NCBI GenBank assembly: GCA_965116595.1
Contig: OZ220708.1
Coordinates: 930,001 to 994,000 of the forward strand
Reading direction: 5' to 3'
DNA from: G963663315 sp963668255
GTDB lineage: Bacteria > Pseudomonadota > Gammaproteobacteria > Arenicellales > Poriferihabitantaceae
DNA length: 64,000 nucleotides
Shown here: positions 46,901-56,233 of the stretch, in pieces
Layout of the letters: the number at the start of each line of letters is the position of its first letter
Position numbering within the stretch: position 1 is the stretch's first letter
Program-made: the position numbers and the translations under genes
Notes under the pieces: generated by a model
Told to the model about the DNA's origin: nothing
Database searches by the model: none
The model's input: the letters and a program-made list of their open reading frames with translations, nothing else

Positions 46901-49900
46901 GTGTTCGACCGCCTCGGCAAACACCGGCCAGTCCACCGCCACCACCATGGACGTGGCAGGATCGTTCCGGACAAGTTTGTCAAACACCTTGAGGCCCTGC
47001 TGCGGGTTGATCCAGCCGGCGCCGCGCGCCGCGAGCCTCTGGGCAATTCGTTCGCGCTGTTCCTCCGCCTCCCCAAGCCCCGACCAGGCGCCCCAGGCGA
47101 TCGCCTGGCCGGGCAGGCCAAGGGCACGCCGGTGCGCCGCGAGCTGGTCGAGAAACGCGTTGGCCGCCGCGTGGTTCGCCTGGCCGGGATTGCCCATTAC
47201 GCCTGCCGCGCTGGAAAACAGGACGAACATGTCCAGGTCGCGGTCCGCCGTCGCCCGGTGCAGATGCCAGGCGCCCAGCATCTTGGGCCACAGCACCGTT
47301 TCGAACTGCTCCCAGGTCTGGTTGCCCAGCGCACCGTCCGCCAGGACGCCCACGCTATGGACGACGCCGCCGAGCGGCGGCAGCCCGGCATCCATCCGCG
47401 CCAGCATCGCGTCGATTGCCTCCGTGTCCGTCATGTCGGCGAGTTCGACTCGCACATCGATCCCGCGCCGTCGCAGCGCCTCGATCGCTTCAACGATTTC
47501 GGGATCGGGCGGGCGCCGGCCGTTCAGCACGATCGTGCCGACGCCGCGGTCGGCCAGCCAGCCGGCCACCGCGCAGCCGATGCCGCCAAGACCGCCGGTT
47601 ACGAGGAAGGTCCGGTCGCCGCGCAACCGTCCCCGGGCGAGCGGCGAATTGGTCAGGACGATCTTGCCGATGTGCCGCGCGCCCTGCATGCACTTCATTG
47701 CGCGGCCGGCCTCGGCCACGGGCCATCGGGCGTGGATGAGCGGAGTCAGTTCGTCGGCCGCGAGCCGTTCCAGAATCCGCCGAACGAATTCCCCGGCACG
47801 TGCAGGCTCTTCCTCTTTCAGGACGTCGATCTTGAGGATGGCGTAGGACACATCCGGGCGCACCGCCGCCATCTCGTCCTCGTCCAGGATGTCCACCCGG
47901 CCCATTTCCACGAAGCGGCCGCCTTTCGCGAGGCAGGACAGGCTGGCGTCGATGAAGCCTTCACCGGTCAGGCTGTTCAGCACGACATCGACCCCTGCGC
48001 CATCCGTGGCCTCGAGGATATGCCTGCCGAACTTCGTCATGCGGCTGTCGAATACGTGTTCCACTCCCCGGGAGCGGAGGTAGTCCCTCTTCCGCGCGCT
48101 CGCCGTCGCGAAGACCTCCGCACCCGCCGCCTGTGCCAGTTGGATTGCCGCGAGGCCGACACCGCCGGCGCCGGCGTGAATCAGCACGCGGTCGCCGGCC
48201 TCAAGGCCCGACAGCTCGAACGACATCGCCGCCGATACGAATGCCGTGGGCATGGTCGCAAGTTCGGTCACCGAGAATCCCGGCGGAGCGGGCACGACCA
48301 TCGCCTCAGGGGTGACGGTCTCGGACCCGAAATTGCGGAACGTCATGCCGACAATGCGGTCTCCGACAGCGACGCTCGTGACGCCGTCGCCCACCTCTAG
48401 CACCCGGCCGCAGAACTCCCCTCCCATTGAGTCCTCGACGAGGCCGATGGCGATGAAGACGTCCCGGAAGTTGAGCCCGAAAGCCTCGATCGCGGCACGG
48501 ACCTCTCCCGGTTCCAGCCGGCGACCGGGCGCCGACACGACCCGGATTGCGTCGAGGGAGCCGCCGGCGTCGGGCTCGAGTTCCCATCCCGGCTCGTCCG
48601 GCAGGACAAGCCGGTCCGTAACCGCCGCGGCCCGTACCAGGCGCGCGCACTGGCGGCGGCCGAACCGGTAGGCAATGTGGGTTTCGGCATCCGGATGCAG
48701 CAGTTCGTTCACGAGTCCGTCCAGCGGCATCCCGTCGCCGGGGTCAAGATCGATCATCCGCGGCTGCAGGTGAAGGGCTTCCCTCGCCATGACCTTGCCG
48801 AGCCCCCACAACGCCGCGCCGGCAAGCTGTCCGCCGCGCTCCTGTTCCAGCACCTGGGCACCGCTCGTGATGAGCCAGATTCCGTTCGCCGGAGCGGCAT
48901 CTGCGTCGAGCAGGCCCTGGCCCAGCGCCAGCGCGCTCCCCAGGGCCCGCCGGGTATCGGCAACCATCTCCACTGACCGTGCTTCTGCGCCATGGCCGTC
49001 CAGCGCAGCGCAATGGACAACGCCCTTCAGTGGCGGGTCTTCGGGCAGGTCATCGAACAGGGCTGCCCAGGAATCGCGTCGGTCCGGCTCCACCACGGCG
49101 TCGGCCGCGGTATTGCCGGATTCCCCCGGCGCCGGGCCAGCGATGACCACGGTCTGGTTGCGTTTCCGTAGTTCCCGGGCCAGTTCGTCCACTGCGCCGC
49201 CCCGGTCCTCCGCCAGGACCCACAGGCCGGCCATCTCGTCCACTTCCGCCGGTCCCTGGGCCAGGATGACGCCGCGGTCGGGGTTGGCGTTCGGGTCGGA
49301 CTCGTCGAAGCCGAGAATCGCGATGTCGACGTAACCCGCGTCCGCCAGCGCCCGGCGCCAGATGTCCGGCCTGGCAAGCGCGTGCTTTGGCCGGTACGAA
49401 TCGGCGAAACGCCACCAGCCGTCCAGCTGCCCGAAGGTCAGGTCGAGCCAGCCCTGGCTGCGCAGGTTTTCCAGGGCGAGCAACTGGCCTGACGGGGCGA
49501 GCAGCCTGCGGCAATGTTCAAGCGTCTCGTCCAGGTACCGTGTTGCATGGAGCACGTTGGAGGCGATCACCAGGTCGTAGCCGTGGTGTTCGAAACCCTG
49601 CCCGATCGGATCGGCCTCGATATCCAGCACCCGGTATTCGATCGACACCTCGGCGCCGCCGAAAGTCGACTCCGCCTCGTTGAAGAACCCGGCCGAAATG
49701 TCGGTATAGACGTAGTCGTAGCGACCCTGTGGCAGTTCCGGGAGCACCACGGCGGTTGCCGAGCCGGTGCCGGCGCCAACCTCGATGATCCGCAGCCGCC
49801 TGCCGGCCGGGAGATTTTGCAGCAGCATCGCCGTCGTGTCGGCCAGCATCCGGTTCGCCGCGCGCGCCACCGGGGCCTTCTTGTACAGATCGGCCGCGGT

Positions 49901-52900
49901 CGGTTCGCCGCTGCTGAACAGCAGGGTCAGCGGATCCATGTCGCCGCGCAGAACGTCGGCCAGCGAATCCGCGCTGCGTCGGAACAGTCCGATCTCCGTC
50001 GATCCGTGGGCGAATCTCGACGCCATCTGCGCAGCATACCCGTCCGGGTCAGCCGGCAGTCCCTCGGGCAGCGGATCGCCGGATCCCACACAGACGGCAA
50101 AGCCGCCGTCCGCCTCTTCCAGGATGCCGACCAGTGCCAGCTTCTCAAGCATCCGGCGGAACAGGCGCTCGTGTTCGGACCCGACCCCGAGCCGCTGCCG
50201 GAGTTCTTCGGATTCAACGACCTTGCCCACGGCACGTTGCCATCCCAGCCTGTCCAGGGCAGCCAGCGCGTAGGCATGGGACAGCAGTTCCAGTTCCGCA
50301 AGGAGGGCGGCGCGGTCTTCGGCTTGCACATTTTCGGCCGCCAGGTATTCGGTGAACAGCGCGGCGCCCCCGGCAACGGCAGAAGGCGCGGCGAGGAAGT
50401 CGGCGGGAAGCATGCCCGGCGCCAGGATGCTATCGCGCCAGACAACCTCGTAGAGCAGGTCGTCCGCCCCCTCCACCGCCGCCAGCAGCGCCGCCCGGGT
50501 GGCGCGCTTCACGGTAAATCCGGCCAGCTCGCCGACAGGTTCGCCGTCGCGGTCGTAGAGGCGAAGATCGGCAACCACGACTTCCTGGGGATCCCCGCCG
50601 TCCGCACCTGCTGGCGCATCCGCGGGGGTTTCCCGCATGCGGACATGACAGATCAGCCGGTCCGGCAGCCGATCCCGCAGCCACAGATGTTCCCAGGCAA
50701 ACGGCAGATAGGTCATGGCCTCGTCCCCGGGCGCGGAATTGCGCGCCGCGCCCATCACCTGGAAGCAGCCGTCGAGCAGTAACGGGTGGATGTCGAGGGT
50801 GTTCGACCCGAGCGCCTCGGGAAAGGCGATCTCTCCAAGCGCCTCGCCGGGCCGGCTCCAGACCGCCTCAAGCGTCCGGAACGAGGGGCCGAGATCGATT
50901 CCGACGGCAGCCTTGGCGCGATAGAAGGCAGGCACATTGACCGGCGCCAGGTCCGCTTTCAGGCAGTCCGGATCAAAGCGCTGCATCGGCTCAGTCACAC
51001 CGTAGCCCGACGCCGCAGGAACCCGGCCTTCGGCATGCAGCACCCAGCTATCGTCGGATCCGCCCCGGCTGTAAATCCGGACAGGGCAGTCGTGCCCTTC
51101 TCCGGGCGGATCGACCAGCACCTGTATCTGTCGGCCCGCGCCAGTTCCGTCCTCCTGGCCTGGTTCGACTTCCGGGAAGACCAGCGGGCTGTGCAGCTGC
51201 ATGTCTTTCACCGCCACCGGTCCGGCGTCCCGGCCGGCCGAGGCGCAGGCCGCCATCGCGCCATACAGGGCGCCGGGCGCGATCAGCCGGCCGAAGACGT
51301 GGTGATCATTCAACCAGGCGGGATCCGACGGCAGCAACTCCGTCTCGAACATGACTCCGCCCTGGGCCAGTTCGTGGCGGCTGCCAAACAGCGGGTGGCC
51401 TGCCCTGGCGCGTCGGCGTTTCGAACCCTCGACCCAGTGGCGGTCGCGTTGGAAGGGGTATCCGGGCAAGGCGATCCGGCGCCGCGATTCGCCCGTGAAC
51501 AGCCCCTCGAACCTGAGCGGCAATCCGGCTTCGTAGGCTGCGGCTGCGGCGGCGGCGAAGGCGTCGTCGACATCGGCCTGCGGGATGTCCGTGCCGGGCC
51601 GGAGCAGGCTCGATACCGTGACGGGAGGGCCGCCCACGGCAGTTTCCGGCCAGGCCAGAAGCGTCATCGGGCCGAGAACGCCCTGGGGCCCGATCTCGAT
51701 GACCGTGTCCACACCCATCTCCGCCAAGCTCTCCACGCATGCACGGAACGCAACCGGCTCGCGCACCTGGCGCCGCCAGTAGGACGCATCCGGCGCCTCG
51801 CCCTCAGCCAGCGCACGGCCTGTCAGGCTGCTGACGAAGGGCAGCGAAGGCGGTCTCAAGTCAATTTCCTGCAGAACCGCCCCGAGATCATCCATCGCCG
51901 GCTCCACCATGGCGCTGTGATAGGCGGGGCTCTTGCGCAGGCGCCGGACCCGGATTTCGTCAGTTTCGAAGTGCCGTTCGATGGCCTCGATTGCCGCGAT
52001 TGGGCCGCTCACCACCTGATGGGCGCCGTTGTCGGCGGCAATGCTGATACTCGCACCGTCCACAGCTGCGTTGTGCTCGGCCACCGCTGATGCGACCCGC
52101 GATGGCGGGGCGAACACCGCCGCCATCGCCCCTTCGCCGGGCAGGGCGCCGATCAGTCTACCGCGCGCTGCCGCAAAGCGCAGACCGTCCTCAAGGCCGA
52201 AAACGCCGGCAGCATGGGCCGCCGCAATCTCGCCGAGGCTGTGGCCGAAAACGACGTCCGGCCGCACGCCGATACCCGCCCACAGCGCAGTGAGGGCGCA
52301 CTCCAGGGAATAGATGGCCGACTGCTTCCATTGCGGATCATCCAGATTGCCGGGGGCGCCGGGCCGGCCGAACATCACGTCGAGCAGGGATCCGCCGAGG
52401 TCCCCGCGCAGCAGCGCGTCGCAGTGGTCGAGCACTGCCCGTGCGACGGGCTCGGTGTCGTAGAGCACTTCGCCCATGCCGACCCATTGGCTGGCCTGCC
52501 CGGTAAAGGCGAATGCCACCTTCCGTGCCGTCCCGGGTGCAGTTTCCGTGTCGTTGCCGCCAAGCGCGGACAGGCCCTTGCGCAGCGATTCGGCATCGCG
52601 GAAGACAAGCCCCGCACGGCGGTCGAAATGGCTCCGTCCGCAGCCTGCCGTCCAGGCCAGATCGGCAAGCAGCGCGGCTTCGTCGGCGCCCGGTTCGCCG
52701 GTCCGACTGTCGAGCCACGACAGATAGCCGTCCGCCAGTTCACGAAGCGCGCCATCCGACCGGCCCGACAGCGGTAGCAGCCGGGCACTGCGGCCGGCCG
52801 GCGCCGCAACGTCCGGCAAGGAGGCCGGAACCGTCTCCGGAAGCGATACCGCGACCGGCCTGAATGCGCCGGGGGCCCAGCCCTCTACCGGCCCGTCGAC

Positions 52901-54292
52901 GCCGTTCGTTCCCCCGTACCCTTCCAGAACGACATGGGCGTTGGTGCCCGACCAGCCGAAACCGCTCACGCCCGCCCGGGGCGGGCGGCCGTCCGTCTGC
53001 GGCCAGTCCGTCGGCGTCGCCGTCACCTGCAGGGGCAGGCTCTCCCAGTCTATCCCGGGGCTCGGCGTGCTGAAATGAAGGTGTTTCGGGATCATTCCCC
53101 GGTTCATCGCCAGGATGACCTTGATGATGCCGGCAACGCCCGCCGCCGACTCCAGGTGGCCGATATTGGTCTTCACGGAGCCGATCAGCAACGGACGGTC
53201 GGCAGTGCGCCCGCTCCGGTACGCCGTACCGGTCGCCTGCGCCTCGATGGGGTCGCCGACTTCCGTACCCGTGCCGTGCGCCTCCACATAGTCCACTTCG
53301 GCGGGAGTGAGCCCGGCGTTGCGCAGCGCGGCCGCGATCACCTTCTCCTGCGCCGGTCCGCTTGGCACGGTGAGCCCCGGGCTCGCGCCATCCTGGTTGA
53401 GCGCCGAGCCGCGGATCACCCCCCAGATACGATCGCAGTCCTCTTGCGCATCTGCCAGGCGCTTGAGCACGACGATACCGCAGCCCTCGCCCCGCACATA
53501 ACCGTTCGCCGCCGCATCGAAGGTGGCGCAGCGGCCGTCCGGCGACAGCATCCCGGCATTGGCTCGCAGCTCCAGCAGCCGTCCCGAGAGGATCGTGTGC
53601 ACTCCGCCGGCCAGCGCGAGGTCCGCCTCGCCGAGACGCAGGCTCGTCACTGCCTGGTGAATCGCCACCAGCGAAGACGAGCAGGCCGTGTCCAGTGCCA
53701 GCGCCGGCCCCTCCAGGCCCAGGGCATAGGAGACCCGGCCGATGGCTGTGTTGAACGAGGTTCCCGTGACAGCGTACAGGCTGGCGGCAGGCTCCGTGGT
53801 TTCGCTGGCATCGAGGATCAGGCCGCGGTATTCGTTGTTGCTGATCCCCGCGTAAACGCCGGTGCGGCTTCCCTTGAGCCGTTCCGGATCCATGCCAGCG
53901 TCTTCAAGCGCGCGCCAGCAGGTCTCCAGCATCAGCCGCTGCTGGGGATCGAGCATCTGCGCCTCGACCGGCGAGATGCGGAAGAAGGGGGCATCGAACA
54001 GGTCGATCCGGTCGAGATAGGCGCCGAAGCGGCATGCCCTGGCCTGGACATCGGAATCCGCGAACAGGGCGCCGATGCGGCCGTCGCCCGAACCCGGATC
54101 GCTTTCCATCACCGCGTTGACGCCTTCGTCGAGCAGCCTCCAGAAAGCCGGTATCCCGTCGGCCCGGGGAAACCGGCACGCCATCCCGACGATCGCGACC
54201 GGCCCGTCACCGCCGGAACCCATTTCTTGCGCCCCGACGTCTGCGTTCGAGAGTGTGTCGGGAGCATCCTGGGAAACATTTCGTTCCATCAT
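43940..54292 (-). CDS. type I polyketide synthase, one full reducing module plus truncated second module
   Basis: 3450 residues. Module 1: KS (residues about 30-450, DTACSSS Cys near 203), AT (VVFGHSLGE, Ser near 685), DH (HHVFGRLIAPG near 997; DGCFQ near 1173), C-methyltransferase (EVGAGTGSAT near 1506), ER (HAGAGGVGLAA near 2042), KR (TGGLGGIG near 2234), ACP (GMDSLM near 2536). Module 2: KS (DMTCASS near 2765, with both His motifs), then a defective AT: FGQGAGE replaces GHSxGE near 3247, and the region that would carry the second catalytic His is deleted. The protein ends after YPFQRQSYWIK, where a DH would begin; no second ACP, no thioesterase. The KR has GQANHAAAN, with His where Tyr is usual. 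Predicted product: a fully reduced, C-methylated chain, perhaps built iteratively (inference). Starts with ATG at 54292. Confidence 0.93.
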   Translation of the reverse strand: MMERNVSQDAPDTLSNADVGAQEMGSGGDGPVAIVGMACRFPRADGIPAFWRLLDEGVNAVMESDPGSGDGRIGALFADSDVQARACRFGAYLDRIDLFDAPFFRISPVEAQMLDPQQRLMLETCWRALEDAGMDPERLKGSRTGVYAGISNNEYRGLILDASETTEPAASLYAVTGTSFNTAIGRVSYALGLEGPALALDTACSSSLVAIHQAVTSLRLGEADLALAGGVHTILSGRLLELRANAGMLSPDGRCATFDAAANGYVRGEGCGIVVLKRLADAQEDCDRIWGVIRGSALNQDGASPGLTVPSGPAQEKVIAAALRNAGLTPAEVDYVEAHGTGTEVGDPIEAQATGTAYRSGRTADRPLLIGSVKTNIGHLESAAGVAGIIKVILAMNRGMIPKHLHFSTPSPGIDWESLPLQVTATPTDWPQTDGRPPRAGVSGFGWSGTNAHVVLEGYGGTNGVDGPVEGWAPGAFRPVAVSLPETVPASLPDVAAPAGRSARLLPLSGRSDGALRELADGYLSWLDSRTGEPGADEAALLADLAWTAGCGRSHFDRRAGLVFRDAESLRKGLSALGGNDTETAPGTARKVAFAFTGQASQWVGMGEVLYDTEPVARAVLDHCDALLRGDLGGSLLDVMFGRPGAPGNLDDPQWKQSAIYSLECALTALWAGIGVRPDVVFGHSLGEIAAAHAAGVFGLEDGLRFAAARGRLIGALPGEGAMAAVFAPPSRVASAVAEHNAAVDGASISIAADNGAHQVVSGPIAAIEAIERHFETDEIRVRRLRKSPAYHSAMVEPAMDDLGAVLQEIDLRPPSLPFVSSLTGRALAEGEAPDASYWRRQVREPVAFRACVESLAEMGVDTVIEIGPQGVLGPMTLLAWPETAVGGPPVTVSSLLRPGTDIPQADVDDAFAAAAAAAYEAGLPLRFEGLFTGESRRRIALPGYPFQRDRHWVEGSKRRRARAGHPLFGSRHELAQGGVMFETELLPSDPAWLNDHHVFGRLIAPGALYGAMAACASAGRDAGPVAVKDMQLHSPLVFPEVEPGQEDGTGAGRQIQVLVDPPGEGHDCPVRIYSRGGSDDSWVLHAEGRVPAASGYGVTEPMQRFDPDCLKADLAPVNVPAFYRAKAAVGIDLGPSFRTLEAVWSRPGEALGEIAFPEALGSNTLDIHPLLLDGCFQVMGAARNSAPGDEAMTYLPFAWEHLWLRDRLPDRLICHVRMRETPADAPAGADGGDPQEVVVADLRLYDRDGEPVGELAGFTVKRATRAALLAAVEGADDLLYEVVWRDSILAPGMLPADFLAAPSAVAGGAALFTEYLAAENVQAEDRAALLAELELLSHAYALAALDRLGWQRAVGKVVESEELRQRLGVGSEHERLFRRMLEKLALVGILEEADGGFAVCVGSGDPLPEGLPADPDGYAAQMASRFAHGSTEIGLFRRSADSLADVLRGDMDPLTLLFSSGEPTAADLYKKAPVARAANRMLADTTAMLLQNLPAGRRLRIIEVGAGTGSATAVVLPELPQGRYDYVYTDISAGFFNEAESTFGGAEVSIEYRVLDIEADPIGQGFEHHGYDLVIASNVLHATRYLDETLEHCRRLLAPSGQLLALENLRSQGWLDLTFGQLDGWWRFADSYRPKHALARPDIWRRALADAGYVDIAILGFDESDPNANPDRGVILAQGPAEVDEMAGLWVLAEDRGGAVDELARELRKRNQTVVIAGPAPGESGNTAADAVVEPDRRDSWAALFDDLPEDPPLKGVVHCAALDGHGAEARSVEMVADTRRALGSALALGQGLLDADAAPANGIWLITSGAQVLEQERGGQLAGAALWGLGKVMAREALHLQPRMIDLDPGDGMPLDGLVNELLHPDAETHIAYRFGRRQCARLVRAAAVTDRLVLPDEPGWELEPDAGGSLDAIRVVSAPGRRLEPGEVRAAIEAFGLNFRDVFIAIGLVEDSMGGEFCGRVLEVGDGVTSVAVGDRIVGMTFRNFGSETVTPEAMVVPAPPGFSVTELATMPTAFVSAAMSFELSGLEAGDRVLIHAGAGGVGLAAIQLAQAAGAEVFATASARKRDYLRSRGVEHVFDSRMTKFGRHILEATDGAGVDVVLNSLTGEGFIDASLSCLAKGGRFVEMGRVDILDEDEMAAVRPDVSYAILKIDVLKEEEPARAGEFVRRILERLAADELTPLIHARWPVAEAGRAMKCMQGARHIGKIVLTNSPLARGRLRGDRTFLVTGGLGGIGCAVAGWLADRGVGTIVLNGRRPPDPEIVEAIEALRRRGIDVRVELADMTDTEAIDAMLARMDAGLPPLGGVVHSVGVLADGALGNQTWEQFETVLWPKMLGAWHLHRATADRDLDMFVLFSSAAGVMGNPGQANHAAANAFLDQLAAHRRALGLPGQAIAWGAWSGLGEAEEQRERIAQRLAARGAGWINPQQGLKVFDKLVRNDPATSMVVAVDWPVFAEAVEHKPPFLDELLAATKDAGTEEAEAPEDLVSRLQASRPKEGEGVLVSFLQQEVQAVLRLSSAPTPSVGFFDLGMDSLMAVELRNRLNRAFGEHYTVPNTLVFDYPNIAALAGHLAGELGGTGVAPAPRAEPEPDRMPSDDGAVAIVGMAGRFPGAPDIESFWQQLEAGYDAVTDGRRDSGSWAGITGDPEAGNAINRCGGFLEGIDLFDAGFFGIRPIEARMMDPQQRMLLETVWHALEDAGVDPESLKGSLTGVYAGISGSEYRDLMSACGTEVNYLGTAGSVAAGRISFVLGLMGPAIPLDMTCASSLAAVHEAVMSLERGEVNLALAGGVKVILSTETTRYMAELGMLSASGRCSSFDASADGHVRGEGCGILVLKRLRDAEADGDRVWATIRGTAVNQNGASAGLTVPNGPAQVQAIETALTRAGIQPAEVDYLEAHGTGSPMGDPIEVEAAAAVYGRGRDPGRPLLIGTAKTNIGHLEAAAGVTGLIKAVLAMRHGTIPGQLHFNNPNPQIDWDRLPVRITSERMDWPDEAGRPRRAGVSAFSVSGTNAHVVLEGYDAPGDETRSGSDAVPAGAARPVAVILPDSSSEAGMSARSGATSRLLPLSGRSEAALRNLAERYLAWLDGHAGGPGMEGSDDGTLLADMAWTAGTGRSHFAHRAGIVFRDAHSLRGGLESLLATEVPPGRPAPSRVAFVFAADADPQDIPVEALHRNEPVAREVLERCEAAFREIRGESLLDGMIGRAGGAAADDPAWRQPTTYVLECVLAALWSSIGVQPGIVFGQGAGEIAAAQAAGVFGLEDGLRLACARGVLVETLPEVGAHSGALGEFMDAIAGIALSLPAVMFVSGVTGRTPGSGTALNREYWQAQAAEPVAPHIGAGTLAELGVDAIVGIGSDAALCSVLCESWPDAGGGGVPAVVPGCPDQTSGSAETADAGGLAAMAAQAYETGLPIRFEGLFAGETRRRISLPDYPFQRQSYWIKTEAR

Positions 54293-54406
54293 TTTTTGCC
54301 TGATGCCGATTGGGGGTTATGGCGACTTTCCGCAGACCATCTTTCATCCGATCGCAAGTCGGATGCTAATGAAAATTTTGGATAGAGTCAATCATTAGAG
54401 TTGTCC

Positions 54407-54478
54407 AACGGATGCGTGAAGACCCTTGTGGAGTTGGGAGTGGATGCCATCGTGGAGATCGGCCCAAAAGCGCCGGAC
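54407..54478 (+). pseudogene. scrap of a PKS acyltransferase domain, opposite strand
   Basis: Twenty-four codons reading VKTLVELGVDAIVEIGPKAP. This matches the end of AT domains; the PKS next door has VESLAEMGVDTVIEIGPQGV and TLAELGVDAIVGIGSDAAL at the same place. Bounded by the PKS start on one side and the permease stop on the other, with no further open AT sequence. A leftover of another PKS gene in + orientation. Confidence 0.6.
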
Positions 54479-54487
54479 CCGCCCACT

Positions 54488-56227
54488 TTACACCCGGATT
54501 ACGGGAACCGCCTGTGGGTTCTCTATACGGACCGTCACGATATCCACGCCATGGTATTGCTGGTGCTGAATTGAAGCGGAGAGATGTCTAAGCAACCGCA
54601 GTGAAACTTCCCGGTCCACCGATTCCTCGGTCAGTTCACCAAGCCGTACAACTTCTTCCTGAAGATTTTCTCCCACTCCCATCTCGGTGACGAACTCGAG
54701 AACCGCGCCGTCGCCTTCCTTCCGCGCAAGCAATAGCAGTTGTCGTTGTTCTCTCTTCTTCTTGCCCTCATCCCGTCTGAGAAGCGTCAGCATGGTTTCC
54801 TCGCAGACGGCATCCAGGCGATTCGCCATCGCTTCATTCCAGCCGTTGCCGGAAGAGAACCTGCCCAGAAATTCCCTCACCCTCGGCAGGGCCTGGAGCT
54901 CAAACGCCACCTTGAGACGGCTGGGGCGGGGTCCGGTCATCTCCACGAAAGCGGTCATCAGTATGGCAACGAGGCCACCGGCCGTCATGCCGTTGTCCAG
55001 AAGGCCTCCCGCAAATTTCGAAAAAAACTCCGGATAGATCGCACCACTCTGAAAGCCGACTCCGACCCAGAACGCCACTCCGACGATCAGACCCTTGCGA
55101 TAGTCAATCCCTCCCTGGACGACTACCTGCATGCCGACAATGAAGAGCATCGCTATCATGACCAGGAGAAAGGTCGCGAAAACCGGCCCTGGTATCGCCA
55201 GCACCAGAGCGAGCGCCTTCGGGAGGAACGCCAGCGTCAAAATCACCGAACCGGCGGCTATTCCAACATGACGGGCCGCGACCCCGGTAAGCTGGGCCAG
55301 TGATGCGCCCGTCGAGTAAGCTGTGTTCGGCACCGTCCCCGCGAGACCACAAAGCAGGTTGCCCAGGCCGTCCGCGGCTACCGCACCCTGCACAGCCCGG
55401 AAGTCCACGGCCCGCGGCCGATGCCAGGATACGCGCTGAATGGCGACGGCGCTGCTGATCGTCCGGATTGAACCGATTATGGCCGCCAGCAGGAATCCCG
55501 GGAGCAGCGCCCAGAATAGCGTGCCGAAGTTTAAATCGATTCCGGGCCATTCGATCCGTGGAAGACCCAGCCACTCAGCCTCCGCAACACGTACCGTGTC
55601 GTACAGGCCGAAAAAGCCCGCGACGAGCGAGCCCGCGGCTACACCGATAACCGGCGCCCACAGGCGAAATGCCCCCCTGGCCTTGAGCGTTATCCCGCAA
55701 ATGAGGAGCACGGTTACGAGAGCGCTGAGCGGGGCGCCAAGAGGCGGGCTGTCCTTTGGGACATCCGTCAGCAGTTGGAAGACGGTCGACATCACCGAAA
55801 CCGGAATCAGCATGAGTACCGTTCCCGAAACGACCGGGGTCAGGATCCGCCGAAACAGTGAGAGCCGGCTGGAAATGAGGATTTGAAAGAGCGCCGAGGC
55901 AGCCACCAGAGATGCAAGCAGACCAGGCCCGCCTTTAGACAGCGCTACGATGCAGACCGCTATGAAGGATGCGGAACTCCCCATCATCAACACATGCCCC
56001 ATACCGAAGCGCCCGGCCCGGAACGACTGAAGCATCGTGGCCACACCACTGATCGCGACGGCCGCAAATACGGCCCATGCCAGGTATGCATCGGTCTGGC
56101 CGGCTGCCCGCATGACGAGCGTCGAAATCAGTATCGTCACAGAAACGTTGAGAACGGCCAGCTGCAGTCCAAGACCGAAGGCGATTGTCAGTGGTGGTTT
56201 TTCATCAGTCTGGTAGCGGAGATCCAT
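54488..56227 (-). CDS. NCS2 (xanthine/uracil-type) permease with C-terminal soluble domain
   Basis: 579 residues. The first 430 or so hold 12-14 hydrophobic segments of the nucleobase-cation symporter 2 fold (LVMRAAGQTDAYLAWAVFAA, GSIRTISSAVAIQRVSWHRP, PNTAYSTGASLAQLTGVAARHVGIAAG). The C-terminal 140 residues form a charged soluble domain (NRLDAVCEETMLTLLRRDEG, VLEFVTEMGVGENLQEE, VSLRLLRHLSASIQH) that looks like a degenerate RsbW-type HATPase fold without clear ATP motifs. Gap to the hydrolase is 6 nt. A nucleobase-type carrier is unusual beside a PKS; it may carry the product or a precursor. Confidence 0.82.
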   Translation of the reverse strand: MDLRYQTDEKPPLTIAFGLGLQLAVLNVSVTILISTLVMRAAGQTDAYLAWAVFAAVAISGVATMLQSFRAGRFGMGHVLMMGSSASFIAVCIVALSKGGPGLLASLVAASALFQILISSRLSLFRRILTPVVSGTVLMLIPVSVMSTVFQLLTDVPKDSPPLGAPLSALVTVLLICGITLKARGAFRLWAPVIGVAAGSLVAGFFGLYDTVRVAEAEWLGLPRIEWPGIDLNFGTLFWALLPGFLLAAIIGSIRTISSAVAIQRVSWHRPRAVDFRAVQGAVAADGLGNLLCGLAGTVPNTAYSTGASLAQLTGVAARHVGIAAGSVILTLAFLPKALALVLAIPGPVFATFLLVMIAMLFIVGMQVVVQGGIDYRKGLIVGVAFWVGVGFQSGAIYPEFFSKFAGGLLDNGMTAGGLVAILMTAFVEMTGPRPSRLKVAFELQALPRVREFLGRFSSGNGWNEAMANRLDAVCEETMLTLLRRDEGKKKREQRQLLLLARKEGDGAVLEFVTEMGVGENLQEEVVRLGELTEESVDREVSLRLLRHLSASIQHQQYHGVDIVTVRIENPQAVPVIRV

Positions 56228-56233
56228 GGACCT

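Noticed and set aside
45245..48400. 1051-codon open frame on + strand
   Set aside because: Antisense to the PKS; caused by its high G+C. The predicted protein is Arg/His/Pro-rich with no domain.
52934..54385. 483-codon open frame on + strand, and similar 422 and 434-codon frames at 49514 and 50786
   Set aside because: Antisense shadows of the PKS with low-complexity composition.
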